From Elysia marginata (taxonomy: Eukaryota > Mollusca > Gastropoda > Plakobranchidae): a stretch of DNA of 32,663 nt. The position numbers and the translations under genes were made by a program. The notes beneath the pieces were generated by a model that worked only from the letters and a program-made list of their open reading frames with translations, searched no databases and was not told the origin of the DNA. Numbering within the stretch: the stretch's first letter is position 1; the number at the start of each line of letters is the position of its first letter. The stretch covers positions 76,459 to 109,121 of the forward strand of contig BMAT01008284.1 of assembly GCA_019649035.1 (NCBI GenBank). The letters are read 5' to 3'. Of the stretch, positions 8,619 to 18,839 are shown piece by piece.

Positions 8619-10242
8619 TAGTCACTGGTAACGAGCTTCTGATGCGTATGACTAAAGAATGCAGGAAAGTTATTACTACAGAGGTAAACTCATGATAAAA
8701 CTGTTGTCAATGAAGGGAAATCTGATGCTCGGAGAAAAATATCTCGCTTAGAAGTATGTTTTCAGCCGTCAAACGTGCAAAAAACACCTCCTTTGAAATA
8801 AGGATCTCATTAGACAGGGCTTCTGTTTTGCGGTGGTATCACTGTGGGGAAAATTTAGCATTTCACTTTTAAACAAGATGGAGATTGTGTGTGAGGTTTG
8901 ACGGGGCACTTTGCTATTGTAACAGTTTTTTTTTTAATCTTATACGCATTGACAGCATATTGTTACCATTCTAAGAGAAAGGGGACACATTGACGGATAA
9001 GAATAATGAAGTTAATTTTGAAACTTGGTTTGCATGCGACGTCAACAAAATTAAAAAGAAAACAACTCTTTCACTGCATCAAAGATTAAGCAAAAAATGA
9101 TTACATGATACTATTGTAGGGGGTTGCACAGACTGACACTCGAAGATCTTTAAATCGAAATGGTTGCTCGATATTTTTTCAATCTCGATGGATTATCCAA
9201 GAAGCTAGGGAGTTCTGTCACACATTATCAAGTTCAATCAACCACAGACTTCAGTAACTTAATTTTGTGGCGCAGTTCATAAGGTTCATGAGAATTCTTA
9301 ATTTTTTAATGATTAATTTTTAAAAGAACTCCCTTCTTTATGATTGTATAAGTGCAGAACTAAGAGGTAGGAAAATATAATGAAAAATAGCGTGAAAACG
9401 TATTCACGAAGACAGCACTTATATGGGGTATACTCAGGCTTAAAGATAATGGCGTGATACACAGTTTTAAATGATGATTGTGTATGGTATGTTAGTAAAT
9501 ACAATAGAAAGAATGAAAGAAAAAGTTTACATAAATATGATGGCAAAACCAAGTATGAAATCAGCAATCCAATAGAGTAGATATAGTTTTTAAATACAAA
9601 CACATACATGATATACAGGAGAAAAATACAAGCGAAAAACAGTATGAGAAATAAGATTCGTTTTTTTTTCAATGTAAAGGAGGGAAAGATCTGGGAGGGT
9701 ACAGAAATCAAGGCGAGAATAAAAGTTTTTAAACAAAAGTCTGTTAATACAAATATTCACACCAAAGATTTGATGGAGATACAAAATGTTTAAAAGATGA
9801 CTAATTTTAACACAGCTTTACACAGTATTGTAATAAAGTGCTCCAAAAAGAAGACAACATGTTCACTTTGTGACCAGTTCTAAAATAAGCCTGTGTTCCT
9901 CGAAACGTTTAAAGTTCTTGATAACAATGTGTTGCGACCTTTTAAAGAATAAGGATCGCTTTTGGTTGGAGAGAACTTAAATATTATTACATTTATCATG
10001 AATTTGTGTTGAATCTTTCCCTTTTCTTTACACTTGTATGTGCTATTTATAGCCACACTAGATCTGGTCACAAAGCTCATGATCATATGAAGCAACCATG
10101 GGACATCAGGCACAAATCGATCAGGCTGGTTTGGTGTGTGGATCCCTCGTTCGCTGACACCTTATATATAGAAAACTAACAAGTTTTAAACACTCTATAT
10201 ATATTTTTTTTTGAAAAAAGCATCCCTAGACACTTGAGTTAC

Positions 10243-10430
10243 GCCTGTTTCACATGTTACGAATCCCGTACGGAAAACTCCGGACCGAAGATTTTGAAGA
10301 TAATTTTCTCACTATCGATTCACCCACACCCTTTAACATGGGAACCGACCGTGTGAAAGCAAAAACTGGCTCAACAGATGGGAACGGGCCGCAGTTTTCT
10401 AAACGTGGTACGCGGCATGTAAAACAAGCT
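10243..10430. mobile_element. Probable MITE (short inverted-repeat element)
   Basis: The left arm 10243-10281 (starting GCCTGTTTCACATG) and the reverse complement of the right arm 10391-10429 (starting GCTTGTTTTACATG) agree at about 27 of 39 positions by hand count. TTAC occurs directly on both outer sides (10238-10241 region and 10431-10434), a possible 4-bp target duplication. The interior, about 110 bp, encodes nothing recognisable; the open frame through it is likely fortuitous. Its base composition is richer in GC than its surroundings. Confidence 0.55.
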
Positions 10431-11003
10431 TTACACTTTATTCTTTGTTTCCGAGGAACAAAACACGCTTTTTTTAATCAAAGTTATAGCTTATTCCTGT
10501 TTCAATATGGTTGCATCAAATTCTGTACAACAAAAAAAAAAATTAATATACATGTATTTCTAGCATCCAGTCCAGATAAGTCGGAAGTTGCCGTATCAAC
10601 ATTCGCCATTTTTACACTATTAAGCTTTGATGCTTAGAACACTACATTTTCTCTTAGCTTCGGAACGTTAAAAACTGACTTAAGGTCTAAAAATTTTATG
10701 GGATGAACTGATGTTACGAGTACTTTTACTATGAAATCTAGAGGAAGAAACCAAAAAATCAACTTTTATCTGGAAGGGAAAAAAGGGGGGGGGGATGGGT
10801 TCTCAGTTTAACATTAATTTCAGACCACCGACTTATTCGCACGCACTGGATGCGGAAAGAAAGGTAAATAATCAGGATATATCAAACACAGCAGATGCCA
10901 CAGTGCCGGCTGAAATCGAAAACTCATATAATGGAGAGAAAGGCAGAGAGAAAAAATGACAGTTCTACATTGTATACACAAGAGTGTCCAGTAAGCAAGC
11001 AAC

Positions 11004-11108
11004 CTGAGAGAGTGAGCGTGGCTGCCTGGGTGTGTAAGATGCCACGGCCCGCTGCACTGAGCTTGTCCCAGTCTTCCCTGGACACAGACGATCCACTGGT
11101 GGCACTGC
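11004..11108 (-). CDS. Exon h: SREDWDKLSAAGRGIL exon
   Basis: This 105-nt exon, phase 1-1, has acceptor CCTGCAACTCCAG|GCAGTG and donor CTCTCTCAG|GTTGCT. It encodes GSATSGSSV, then SREDWDKLSAAGRGILHTQ, then AATLTLS. The middle part is a likely amphipathic helix. An alternative acceptor further upstream (AAACCAG|TCTCAC at about 11170) would add a Pro/Tyr/His-rich stretch (PPPYTYTNPHPPP), but it lacks a pyrimidine tract on its 5' side. With the chosen acceptor the junctions to exon g (AGA G|GC) and exon i (TCA G|AA) are in phase. Confidence 0.8.
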
Positions 11109-11190
11109 CTGGAGTTGCAGGACGTGGTGGAGGATGGGGGTTAGTGTACGTATAAGGTGGGGGGGTGAGACTGGTTTCCTTATGTCCATC

Positions 11191-11221
<31 letters not shown>

Positions 11222-11680
11222 GTCTGTCTGTCTCTCTCTGTCTCTCTATCTCCCCCCCCCGCCCTTTGTCTCTCTCTCTCTCTCTCCCCTCTCTTTCTGT
11301 TTACCTCAAGCTCTTTCACTTTTTTCTCTATCTCTTTTCCGTCTGATATCTTTTCGCTATATGTCCTTGTGTAACTTTCTACCTATCTAATTTTCTTCTG
11401 TATATTCTTCCTGTCCATTTGTCTTTATATCTCTACCTCTCTGCTCGTCTATTTCTTCAACTGTCTATCTCCCTCCTTCCCTATAATTATATATTATTCT
11501 TCCTATCTCAATGCTTTTCTTTTGTCTCTATATGTCCAATTTTTTATTCTTCTTTCTCTCGGTCTAAATTTCTACCTGCCCATTTCTCCTTTGTAAAGTC
11601 TTTTTCTCTGTCTTTCTATTTTTTTCTATCCTTACTTGTCTGTCTACCTGTTTGCTTATCTTTTCCTATAAATATCTAAA
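11191..11680 (+). repeat. Pyrimidine-rich tract with TCTG and CT microsatellite core
   Basis: TCTG and CT units dominate at 11191-11288, followed by a decayed C/T-rich stretch to about 11680. The transcribed strand of the large gene therefore has a purine-rich copy just upstream of the exon h acceptor. Open frames here encode Ser/Leu/Cys repeats and are artefacts. Confidence 0.9.
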
Positions 11681-13100
11681 TGTTTATCTGTTCTTTCAAA
11701 TCACTGATGTCGTTACACATGACTAGACACCCAACATCTCTAGATGTTTTCTAGTGTCTTGTCATCTGGTGGTTTCATTCATCGTTTTATTCCTTGCTTT
11801 TTATATGAATTAACAAAAGACGGTCTTAAGGGCAATGAAAATTTTTTACTATAACTCTATTTCAAGCTCTGGAAAAATATGCCGTCGCCTTCATTATTTT
11901 ACATAAATTCTGTCTCCCAAAATGATGTTCTATCCCGACTGAGAAAACCATCGCGTCGCCGCAGAACAAAGAAGAATCCAAAAAGAGGAATAAACATCTA
12001 GAGCCGACATGGCGTAACGAACACAGACTAAACAATGTGGCCAAACTAAAACGTTAATGTGATACCTAGCGAATGTGTCCCTGAACCTGTTCCTACGAGA
12101 GACAAGAGTGTGATTTGTGTGAAAGGTTTTGTTTACATACCAATATCAGAGGGCTGAACAAAACGACAGATAAGATAAAATAGAAACAGATTATAACATG
12201 CTTGGCTTGTTTCAGGGTAAAGACAGTGCAACTTTCGTGTAACAGAGAGACAGAGGTATAATTATTTACCACAGAATAATTTATATACTTTCTTAATGCA
12301 TATAAATTTAACAAATTGTGGAGGAATAAGATATTATGTCCATTACAAACTACATGCTTGGGTCAAGTCAGTATTGTAAGTCTTAGTTGGGTTTCCTAGA
12401 AAGCTGCTGTTACACAGGTCTAAAGGACGATTTAATAATAAACACAGAGCAGGTAACGAATTGCAGATAAAAAAGAGATTAATAAATCATTTAAAAACAC
12501 AACAGCGTTATGTTGATAAAATACACATAAAAGACGGTCTAAATATTTAACATCCGTTTCGGGTTTAAGTGATAAGTAGACGTTGAAGGATGCATTCGCT
12601 GAAGAAACATTTTTTCAGCATGCGATTTTTGATCGTACATGGACAATAAAGATGTCAACACCTTCACCAGTTACGTCTGTAAATCTAGTGGTATGAAAAA
12701 GCTATTTTGGTTAATTTGCCGGAGCCAGCAGTGATTTGTTAACAATGTTATAGTCTTTTGGTAAAAGAAAAAAACCTTCATGGAATATTGTCAGCAGATA
12801 CTTTTGGCTTAGCAGTTTGTTTGGGTTCTTTTGTCTTTTTTTTTGGCTGGGAAGCTGTTGAAGATCCTATGGTGAGACCGCTGAGCTAATAGCTGTAATT
12901 AGTTTTAGGTGAAAATAAAACTAAAACGATTTTTTAGCATAGAAAAGAGTTAAAATGTTGAAATTGCCTATGTCATATCATAGTTCTCTCAGATTACTAT
13001 GCACGGCGGCTGCCTAGGGTTATCATTGGTAGCGTTAAGAATTTTTTAAGTAAAAATAAATAACCATGCTGGTCAAACTTAAACGCCTACAGATAAAGTG

Positions 13101-13126
13101 AGGGCGAGGGGGTGGGGGGAGGGGGT
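13101..13126 (+). other. Potential G-quadruplex motif
   Basis: Four or more runs of at least three G are separated by short loops (GGG, GGGGG, GGGGGG, GGGGG) about 43 nt inside the intron from the exon g donor. The G-rich strand is the DNA template strand of the minus-strand gene, so the RNA copy would be C-rich. Confidence 0.6.
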
Positions 13127-13169
13127 GAGCAGATTATGCGCAGGTGAGGAAGAATAAAAAAGGGTTTAC

Positions 13170-13289
13170 CTCTCTTGTATTGTTTTCTTTGACTGTCTCT
13201 GTCAGACCGGAGAGAGATGGACAGTTTCTTGGCTGTCTTCCACTCGTCGGGTTCGTCATCAGATGCTCCAGATTCATCAGTTCCTGCCC
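13170..13289 (-). CDS. Exon g: acidic to basic exon (DDEPDEWKTAKKLSISLRSD)
   Basis: This 120-nt exon, phase 1-1, has acceptor CTATCCTCCCTTAG|GGGCAG and donor CAAGAGAG|GTAAAC. It encodes GAGTDESGASDDEPDEW, then KTAKKLSISLRSDRDSQRKQYKR. The charge changes sharply from acidic to basic within 40 residues. KKLSIS and SLRSDRDS contain possible basophilic-kinase sites. It joins exon f (GAA G|GG) and exon h (AGA G|GC) in phase. No family is recognised. Confidence 0.87.
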
Positions 13290-13484
13290 CTAAGGGAGGA
13301 TAGAGAGAGGGTCATGTGCCAATATTGGTGTATCAGCAGATAGACAGAAAGATATATGGATAGATATATAGGTATATATTGTAGCCTAGTCCTACTTTTT
13401 TATGCGACATAAAAAAAACCTAAAATATAACTAGACATATATAGATAGAAAGGTATTCTGACATACAGAGATATAGAGCTATAG

Positions 13485-13815
13485 GAAAAAAAGAGAGATA
13501 AAAGAGAGGTTTGAGTAAGAGATAATGAGAAAAGAGTGACAAGTGATTAAAAGAGGCAGGGAAAAAAGATGGAGAAAAATAAAGAGAAAAGGGAGAACGA
13601 GAAGAGAGAAAAAAGGGTGGGTCAAGAGAGACAGGGGATAGAATGAGTAAAGAGAGCAGGAGAGAAAAAAAAAAGAAAGAAAAGAGGTAAGGTAAAGGAC
13701 AAAATAGAAATAGTGAGTGACATAATGATTAAGAGAGAGGACAAAAGAGAAGCAAATAGAAAAGCAGAAAGAAAGGGAGGGCACAGAGAAAATGAGAAGA
13801 AGAAAAAAAAAGAAA
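13485..13815 (+). repeat. Purine-rich (GA/GAAA) degenerate tract
   Basis: About 330 nt are nearly all A and G on the plus strand, with scattered T and C. No exact unit dominates. The minus-strand open frame (Phe/Ser/Leu-rich) is an artefact of this composition. Confidence 0.9.
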
Positions 13816-13925
13816 TCGACCCGAACAGGCATATTCTATCTTTGGAGAAAATTGAGTAGCAAACGATTTTCGGGAATTATGACAATAGTCGTGAGATGCT
13901 AGTTTTACACAAATTAAATTTTCTT

Positions 13926-14065
13926 TTCTGATTCTGGCGTTAATGAGTACTAGTAATGGGCAGTGAAAGGTCGTGTCGATATGTTAAAGTGGAGCGCTTT
14001 GAATACACTAACTGCTCCTCTGTGAATTCATGGAGTAATTTGTTGGTAATTGCCTGGCGTTCATC
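13926..14065 (+). mobile_element. SINE type B fragment, plus orientation
   Basis: The plus strand carries the same order of blocks as the minus-strand copy at 8395-8618: GGCGTTAATGAGTACT, GGGCAGTGAAAGGTCGTGTC, then the core ACTGCTCCTCTGTGAATTCA (14011-14030) and GTTGGTAATTGCCTGG. The tRNA head is missing, so it is 5'-truncated or decayed. Confidence 0.7.
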
Positions 14066-14148
14066 ATGCAAAGCGATATTAGACCAGTTAGGAGGTTTAG
14101 GCGTTATGTAAAAAAAATTCACGCTCTTTTACTTTCAGTTTAGTTTAC

Positions 14149-14301
14149 CTTCGTGCCTGTGCGGCATGATGACGTCATTGATATTACCCACGTCATAGAT
14201 GGCGCCCTGGCCCGTCCTGGCAACACTTCCGCCTACGCTGATGATCTCCCCGTCAGGGGCCATAATCGTGCTGCCGCGAACGGACTCGGCCTGACTTCCG
14301 G
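14149..14301 (-). CDS. Exon f: PDGEIISVGG / YDVGNINDVIMPHRHE exon
   Basis: This 153-nt exon, phase 1-1, has a very good acceptor, CTTTCTCTCTAG|CCGGAA, and donor CACGAAG|GTAAAC. It encodes AGSQAESVRGSTIMAPDGE, then IISVGGSVARTGQGAIYD, then VGNINDVIMPHRHE. It is less repetitive and more hydrophobic than its neighbours, so a small ordered segment is likely. With exon e it reads SK-AGSQ. No family is recognised. Coding potential is supported by higher GC than the flanks, both splice sites and matched phases. Confidence 0.9.
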
Positions 14302-14851
14302 CTAGAGAGAAGGTAAAGTACAACAGCCACTAAAATGTCGGAAGCATAGCCCTAGGGTTGGGATCGAGGCGTTCCTATCAGCATCTAAGTTAAGCCCTTA
14401 TATATTTTCATTTTTTTTCGAAGAGGAGTAATAATGGAGCTAGGAGGGTTAGCGTCAAAAAGATACACCCAAGCAACAGCTTTATAATTCAATTTAGTGT
14501 CGACTATTTTCAATGACTTGCTGCATATAAAAATTTATGATTTAATGAAATTTGCTTTTTCTTCTCTAGCATATACACTGACTATTATTGATGCTTAGTT
14601 CATAGTTTTTGCTTTTGTTTCTCGACACAACGTCTTGTTTTATTATGCTTATTTAAAGACCTGGTGTAAACAGTTATAGGAAAGGCTATACCTAGATTGG
14701 TTTCTCTATAACTCCTAAAACAATGCTAATTCTATCATACTCACAATTAAGTTGTTTACATAAAAAAAAGACGGCGAATGTTGCTATGAAAGTTTCAATA
14801 TTAAGGGAAACATTTCTTAAAATAGCAAAAAAAACTTTCTAATCTTACCCT

Positions 14852-14898
<47 letters not shown>

Positions 14899-16174
14899 AA
14901 TAAAATGTGGGGTGTCATACTGTTTAGAATAACGCCAGAAAGTACAACCCACACATATAATTATATACTCTAGGAAAGTAGGGCTCAAAATCTACGTTTT
15001 TTGTGCTGAATATTTTCTTGTCCTTGAGATAACAGATGAAATAAAAAAGAGAGTTTCCTCTGAAATGAATTTAAAAAATTACCCATTATTGTGTCACAGT
15101 TTGAAAATGTAATTATAAGCAGTTCATATATCCTATTTTCTAAATGTATGTTTCACCTGAAAGGTTGGAATAGCTTTCAAAAAGATTTAGGCTAGCACAA
15201 ATACCAGTTATAACAGTAAATCAAAAAAACGATGCGACTGGTAAAAATCTTCTGAGGTTGAGGAAATAATTGGAAATTTTATTCAACCAAAAAAAAAAAA
15301 GAAATAGATAACTTAAAATACCACTCATTATTCCCTTGAAACAATATGTAATACATATAAAGACAGCTGGGTTTAAGATCTGTTTATATGAAACATCAAC
15401 ACGCCGTGGTTAACATTTTCACACCAGGTAAAATTATGCAACTAGAAAAGAAGTTGGAAAAAAGAGAAAGTTTTGTTTTGAGAGTGATTGGCTGGAGAAA
15501 GATGTCCTGAAAATTGGTTGGAAAAGAATTCCTCCAAATTTTTTTTTTAAACAGTGGGTTAAGATTTCATTCCAATCAAAAGAGGAAGCAAACATTCATG
15601 ATTTTGAGAAGACTACACCCACCCCAACAAAAAAAAAGAAAATAAAGGCATGCAAAATTTTACTCTATGGTTTTAACGGGATCATAGATATTTACCTATT
15701 CCAGTCCTGTCCTTTACGATTGTCCTGTCCTTTACGAATGATGGTCTTTACATTTTACGCCTAAAATTTACATTTTCTTTTAGTTCTAAAGGTTTTAATT
15801 CGGTTTCCTAAATATAAATTATGTTATAAAGAAGATTATGGGATAAAGTTATGTGAAAGAGCTACCCAAGTGGACGCCTAAAGGTGCGCTTAGAAAACAA
15901 AATGTACCGTAGTAGTAATAGCAACCCTCAAATGTTAACATAGGCCTACCTAAAAATTGTACAGATGCAGAATAAAAAAAGAAGAAAATGAGGGGAGATA
16001 ACCATGTACAGTTGCAAAACATAGGAAGGTTTTCAAAACAAGACAAAGAGATAGACAAAATTAACCTTGAGGTTGGAAAATTAGTCATTTTTAAACAGCC
16101 ATTTTCGTTAGTAGATAACATGAGAACTGAGGGGAGCTTGAGAGGAATATTGGGGTTGAGATGAGGAGCAAAAC
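14302..16174 (-). other. Intron between exons e and f
   Basis: GT-AG intron of 1873 nt, AT-rich, with an AAT microsatellite (14853-14894) and a small tandem duplication of TCCTGTCCTTTACGA near 15705-15736. No other feature is visible. Confidence 0.7.
14853..14894 (+). repeat. (TAA)n microsatellite
   Basis: About 13 uninterrupted TAA/ATA units in the intron between exons e and f. Confidence 0.95.
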
Positions 16175-16765
16175 CTTTTGAGACTTTGCCTCGCAATGCT
16201 TTGCGAGGTCTGGCGTGGCCATCCCTGTCGAAGATCCAGGATGAAGCGACAGAGGAGGCGGGGCCAGAGGATTTGTGGGAAGGGGCGTGGTCAGGGTCAA
16301 CAAGGTCGTGCTGCTGCATGCTGGGTATGTGGGTCAAGGGGGCGTGTCCGTGCATACCGGAAATGCCGAGCGGGGGAGGATGGGGAACAAAGGGCGTCTG
16401 GAAACCTAGATTAATTGTTGTGGTGGAGGCGTGCTTTGTTTGCGGTTGTGGCGGTTGTTGTTGTGGTTGTTGTTGTTGTTTTTGTTCCTCATTATCTTTA
16501 ACTTCAACTGCTTCTAAATCTTGCTGTTGAACTTGCGCATTCTCTACCGAAGATATTTCATCAGCCTGTCCAGTGCTAAGCTGCTCGTGGTCTGTTTGTA
16601 GGTTTTGCGGTGATGGGGTTGCTACCTGATCTTCCTGTTGCTGTTGCGGTTGTATTTGTTGCTGTTGTTTCTGCTGTTTGGATTGTGGCTCATGTAGCTG
16701 AGCCTGTACATATAATGGTGTCGGTGTTGGAAGGGGTGGGAGGGGCAGGTCGGGGGAGGGAGTCA
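16175..16765 (-). CDS. Exon e: proline- and polyglutamine-rich exon
   Basis: This 591-nt exon, phase 1-1, has acceptor AATATCCACAG|TGACTC and donor CTCAAAAG|GTTTTG. It begins with a proline run (TPSPDLPLPPLPTPTP). Two glutamine-rich tracts follow: residues 30-46 (16626-16676) and 94-108 (16440-16484), coded by mixed CAA and CAG. Then come a His/Pro-rich part (GFQTPFVPHPPPLGISG) and the segment SSWIFDRDGHARPRKALRGK. Overall it should be disordered, with possible prion-like or coactivator-like behaviour (inference). The donor is weaker than the others (GTTTTG); phase 1 and the lack of a better in-phase GT fix it. The end junction is AAA G|CC. Confidence 0.85.
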
Positions 16766-17305
16766 CTGTGGATATTTACATGCATATTCAGGATGCTGCT
16801 TGTCAAAGGCTCGGTGTGGGGCCTACTTTTTGTGATCATCTTTAAAAAAACGACACAGGTTTCTAAAGTGTTTTTTTATTTAAATTTGAAGCTATTAAAC
16901 TTAATCTGTTTTATTTCTTTTTTTTATTATTTGAACAGTAAACTTAAAGGGTTTCAAGGGAAAACTTGCACCGGCAATCATGTTTTCCTATCAATCTGAC
17001 TTAAAAGAGACAAAAGAATTATTGTTGTCGTTATGATAATTTAGATAAACACAGCCATGTCTTAAGTTTTTTTTACAACATATAAAGCTTCCAAAGCGGG
17101 AAAACCCATTTTTAACAGTATTTTTAAATAGGAATTTAACCCTAGAAGAGTAATATGCCGTTTGTTTTGAAACACATTCACGTGCTCAAAAATTAAAATA
17201 GTTTGTTATATTTTTCGTTGCGTATTGCTTTTTGACTCTTCAAAATGCTTATCACATTTTTCAGAAAAATTTCAAAGTAATGTTTATGAAAAAAAAAAAC
17301 CTTAC
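16766..17305 (-). other. Intron between exons d and e
   Basis: GT-AG intron of 540 nt with T-runs; no other feature seen. Confidence 0.75.
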
Positions 17306-17434
17306 GTCCTTTCCTTATCCCTCCCTTCCAGGAAGGTCGGGATTTCCCGGTTTGGCTGGTCCCGGTTCCGCTAGCTGCAGCTGCCGGGTGAGTGACCTGG
17401 TCTGAGGCTCCTATGTCACTGCTTGACGTCTTCC
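17306..17434 (-). CDS. Exon d: Ser/Ala/Thr-rich exon
   Basis: This 129-nt exon, phase 1-1, has acceptor AATTCCGTTCCAG|GGAAGA and donor AAAGGAC|GTAAGG (strong). It encodes GKTSSSDIGASDQVTHP, then AAAASGTGTSQTGKSRPS, then WKGGIRKG. A second GT four bases on (CGTAAG|GTTTTT) would end in phase 0 and break the match, so the GTAAGG donor was chosen. The junction to exon e is GGA C|TG, the only split codon in the gene that does not begin with G. The segment is disordered with a basic end and is not assigned to a family. Confidence 0.85.
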
Positions 17435-18429
17435 CTGGAACGGAATTAATATTGCCATTTACTTCCTCAAAAGAACCCAAGTTAAAATAAAGTTGTTTAT
17501 GAGACAATTGTCTTCCCTTTTAAACTTAAGCATGAGACTGTCTTCTCAAAGACAAAAGACTGGTTTGGAATAAAAAGGTCTAACTCCAATTTTTTTTTAA
17601 TCGGCTCATGACTGACCCACCCATACCGATAGCCTGCTTGACAAGCTACCTTCTTAGGTACCGTGCACTTAGAGTTAGAGTTCAGTTTCTTAGATAGTAA
17701 ATGCTTTAAAATAGGTGAGGTTATGGTAGAAACAGAATAATAACTTTAAAAAAAAACTCATAATGGCCAATAAAGTTAATATTTGTTTTTAAGCTCAGAA
17801 ATGGTTATGAAATCTGAATGCACTAGATTTTCTTGCTTGTGTGACTGCAAGGTCGTGTTATACGATGGAAAAGTTCCAATATAAGGTTTTCTTTAATACC
17901 GGTCTCAGAGGGTAATTTAAAGAAATCTTTCGTCCCGGTGAGAAAAACGCAGAGCCTTGCCAATGTCTTGGTAAAGTCTAAAGCGCAAGGGGTTTTTAAT
18001 TATATCAGTTTAAATGAAATGTGAAAACAGATTCTTCATAACTCATCTTGCTTTCTAATTTTTCAACATGTGTTTCTGACAACCAAATCAACTGACCTAT
18101 GTCCATGTCTTTCAGAAAAACAAAAAAAAAAAAAATGGATTCGGATTTTGGTTGATATTGTTTATTACTTTTGTTTCAACTTGAAGGTAAAAACTTAGAT
18201 TTATATTGTGCCCGATAGATTTCTCATTAGTTTAAAAAGATGACTCTAAAATATTATATAATTATGATATTAAATCTGACATGCATTTATCCATTCTACT
18301 GAATTTCAGTGATAAGTCTTTATATTATATTTCCGCAAATTAAGCTACCCTAATTTGTGCAAAGAAATGTATTCTACCAGCTTAACATTCTATCAACTAC
18401 TTAAGCATATCTCATTCTCTTCCAAACTC

Positions 18430-18505
18430 TCTGTCTGTCTGTCTCTGCCTCTATCTGTCTCTCTCTGTGTCTCTGTCTGTCTGTCTGTCTCTCGCTCTCT
18501 CTCTC
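18430..18505 (+). repeat. CTGT/CT microsatellite
   Basis: CTGT and CT units in alternating blocks, about 75 nt. Confidence 0.9.
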
Positions 18506-18633
18506 TTCAAAGTTTTTCGTTCCTCATTTTTTGCATGTAAACAAGCTTGTCCATTTATTTGCTTATCTTCTTGCAGCGATCACCATCCTTCCCATTAATT
18601 TGTTCCTACGCCGCTCTTCATTTTCTTTTACCC

Positions 18634-18634
18634 G

Positions 18635-18682
<48 letters not shown>

Positions 18683-18692
18683 CTCTTTCTCT
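18634..18692 (+). repeat. (CT)n microsatellite
   Basis: An almost pure CT run of about 45 nt followed by TTTCTCTTTCTCTC, ending about 35 nt from the exon c donor. Confidence 0.93.
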
Positions 18693-18725
18693 CCATGAAT
18701 GTATAAATATCCATGAATATCCAAC

Positions 18726-18839
18726 CTTTATCTCTCTCTGAACTGTGTACGCTGGCTTCAGATGCCTTCTTTGACGCTCTGTCGCCACCGTCTTGCCCGG
18801 CATCTGTCTCTCTATCTTCTTCCTCCAGGAGAGGCAAGG
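18726..18839 (-). CDS. Exon c: short charged exon (LLEEEDRETDAG)
   Basis: This 114-nt exon, phase 1-1, has acceptor GATTGGCCCACTAG|CCTTGC, preceded by TTTTTTCTGTCTG, and donor AGATAAAG|GTTGGA. It encodes ALPLLEEEDRETDAGQDGG, then DRASKKASEASVHSSERDK. RASKKAS is a possible basophilic-kinase site. An acceptor at CTGGAG|GAAGAA would be phase 0 and would not match exon b, so the upstream AG is preferred. Junctions are GAT G|CC and AAA G|GG. No family is recognised. Confidence 0.82.

Larger units (their letters stand above)
8327..11003 (-). other. Intron between exons h and i
   Basis: GT-AG intron of 2677 nt. It contains an old SINE B copy (8395-8618), a probable MITE (10239-10434 including flanks) and a poly-G tract at 10787-10797. 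No further exon is visible; 8619-10238 is unremarkable AT-rich sequence. Confidence 0.7.
11109..13169 (-). other. Intron between exons g and h
   Basis: GT-AG intron of 2061 nt. It starts near exon h with a pyrimidine-rich microsatellite (plus strand 11191-11680) and ends near exon g with a G-run cluster (13101-13126). Region 11690-13095 holds no gene that I can see. Confidence 0.7.
13290..14148 (-). other. Intron between exons f and g
   Basis: GT-AG intron of 859 nt containing a GATA-like run (about 13340-13460), a purine-rich tract (13485-13815) and a plus-strand SINE B fragment (13926-14065). Confidence 0.7.
17435..18725 (-). other. Intron between exons c and d
   Basis: GT-AG intron of 1291 nt. 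It carries two pyrimidine microsatellites next to exon c (18430-18505 and 18634-18680); the rest is AT-rich without visible features. Confidence 0.7.

Noticed and set aside
10254-10637. Plus-strand 127-residue frame as a gene
   Set aside because: Its first half lies within an inverted-repeat element and its second half is AT-rich; no motif or splice support.
11134-11679. Ser/Leu/Cys-rich plus-strand frames
   Set aside because: They arise from the CT/TCTG repeat.
13479-13832. Phe/Ser/Leu-rich minus-strand frame resembling a membrane protein
   Set aside because: It is produced by a purine-rich tract; there is no splice or start support.
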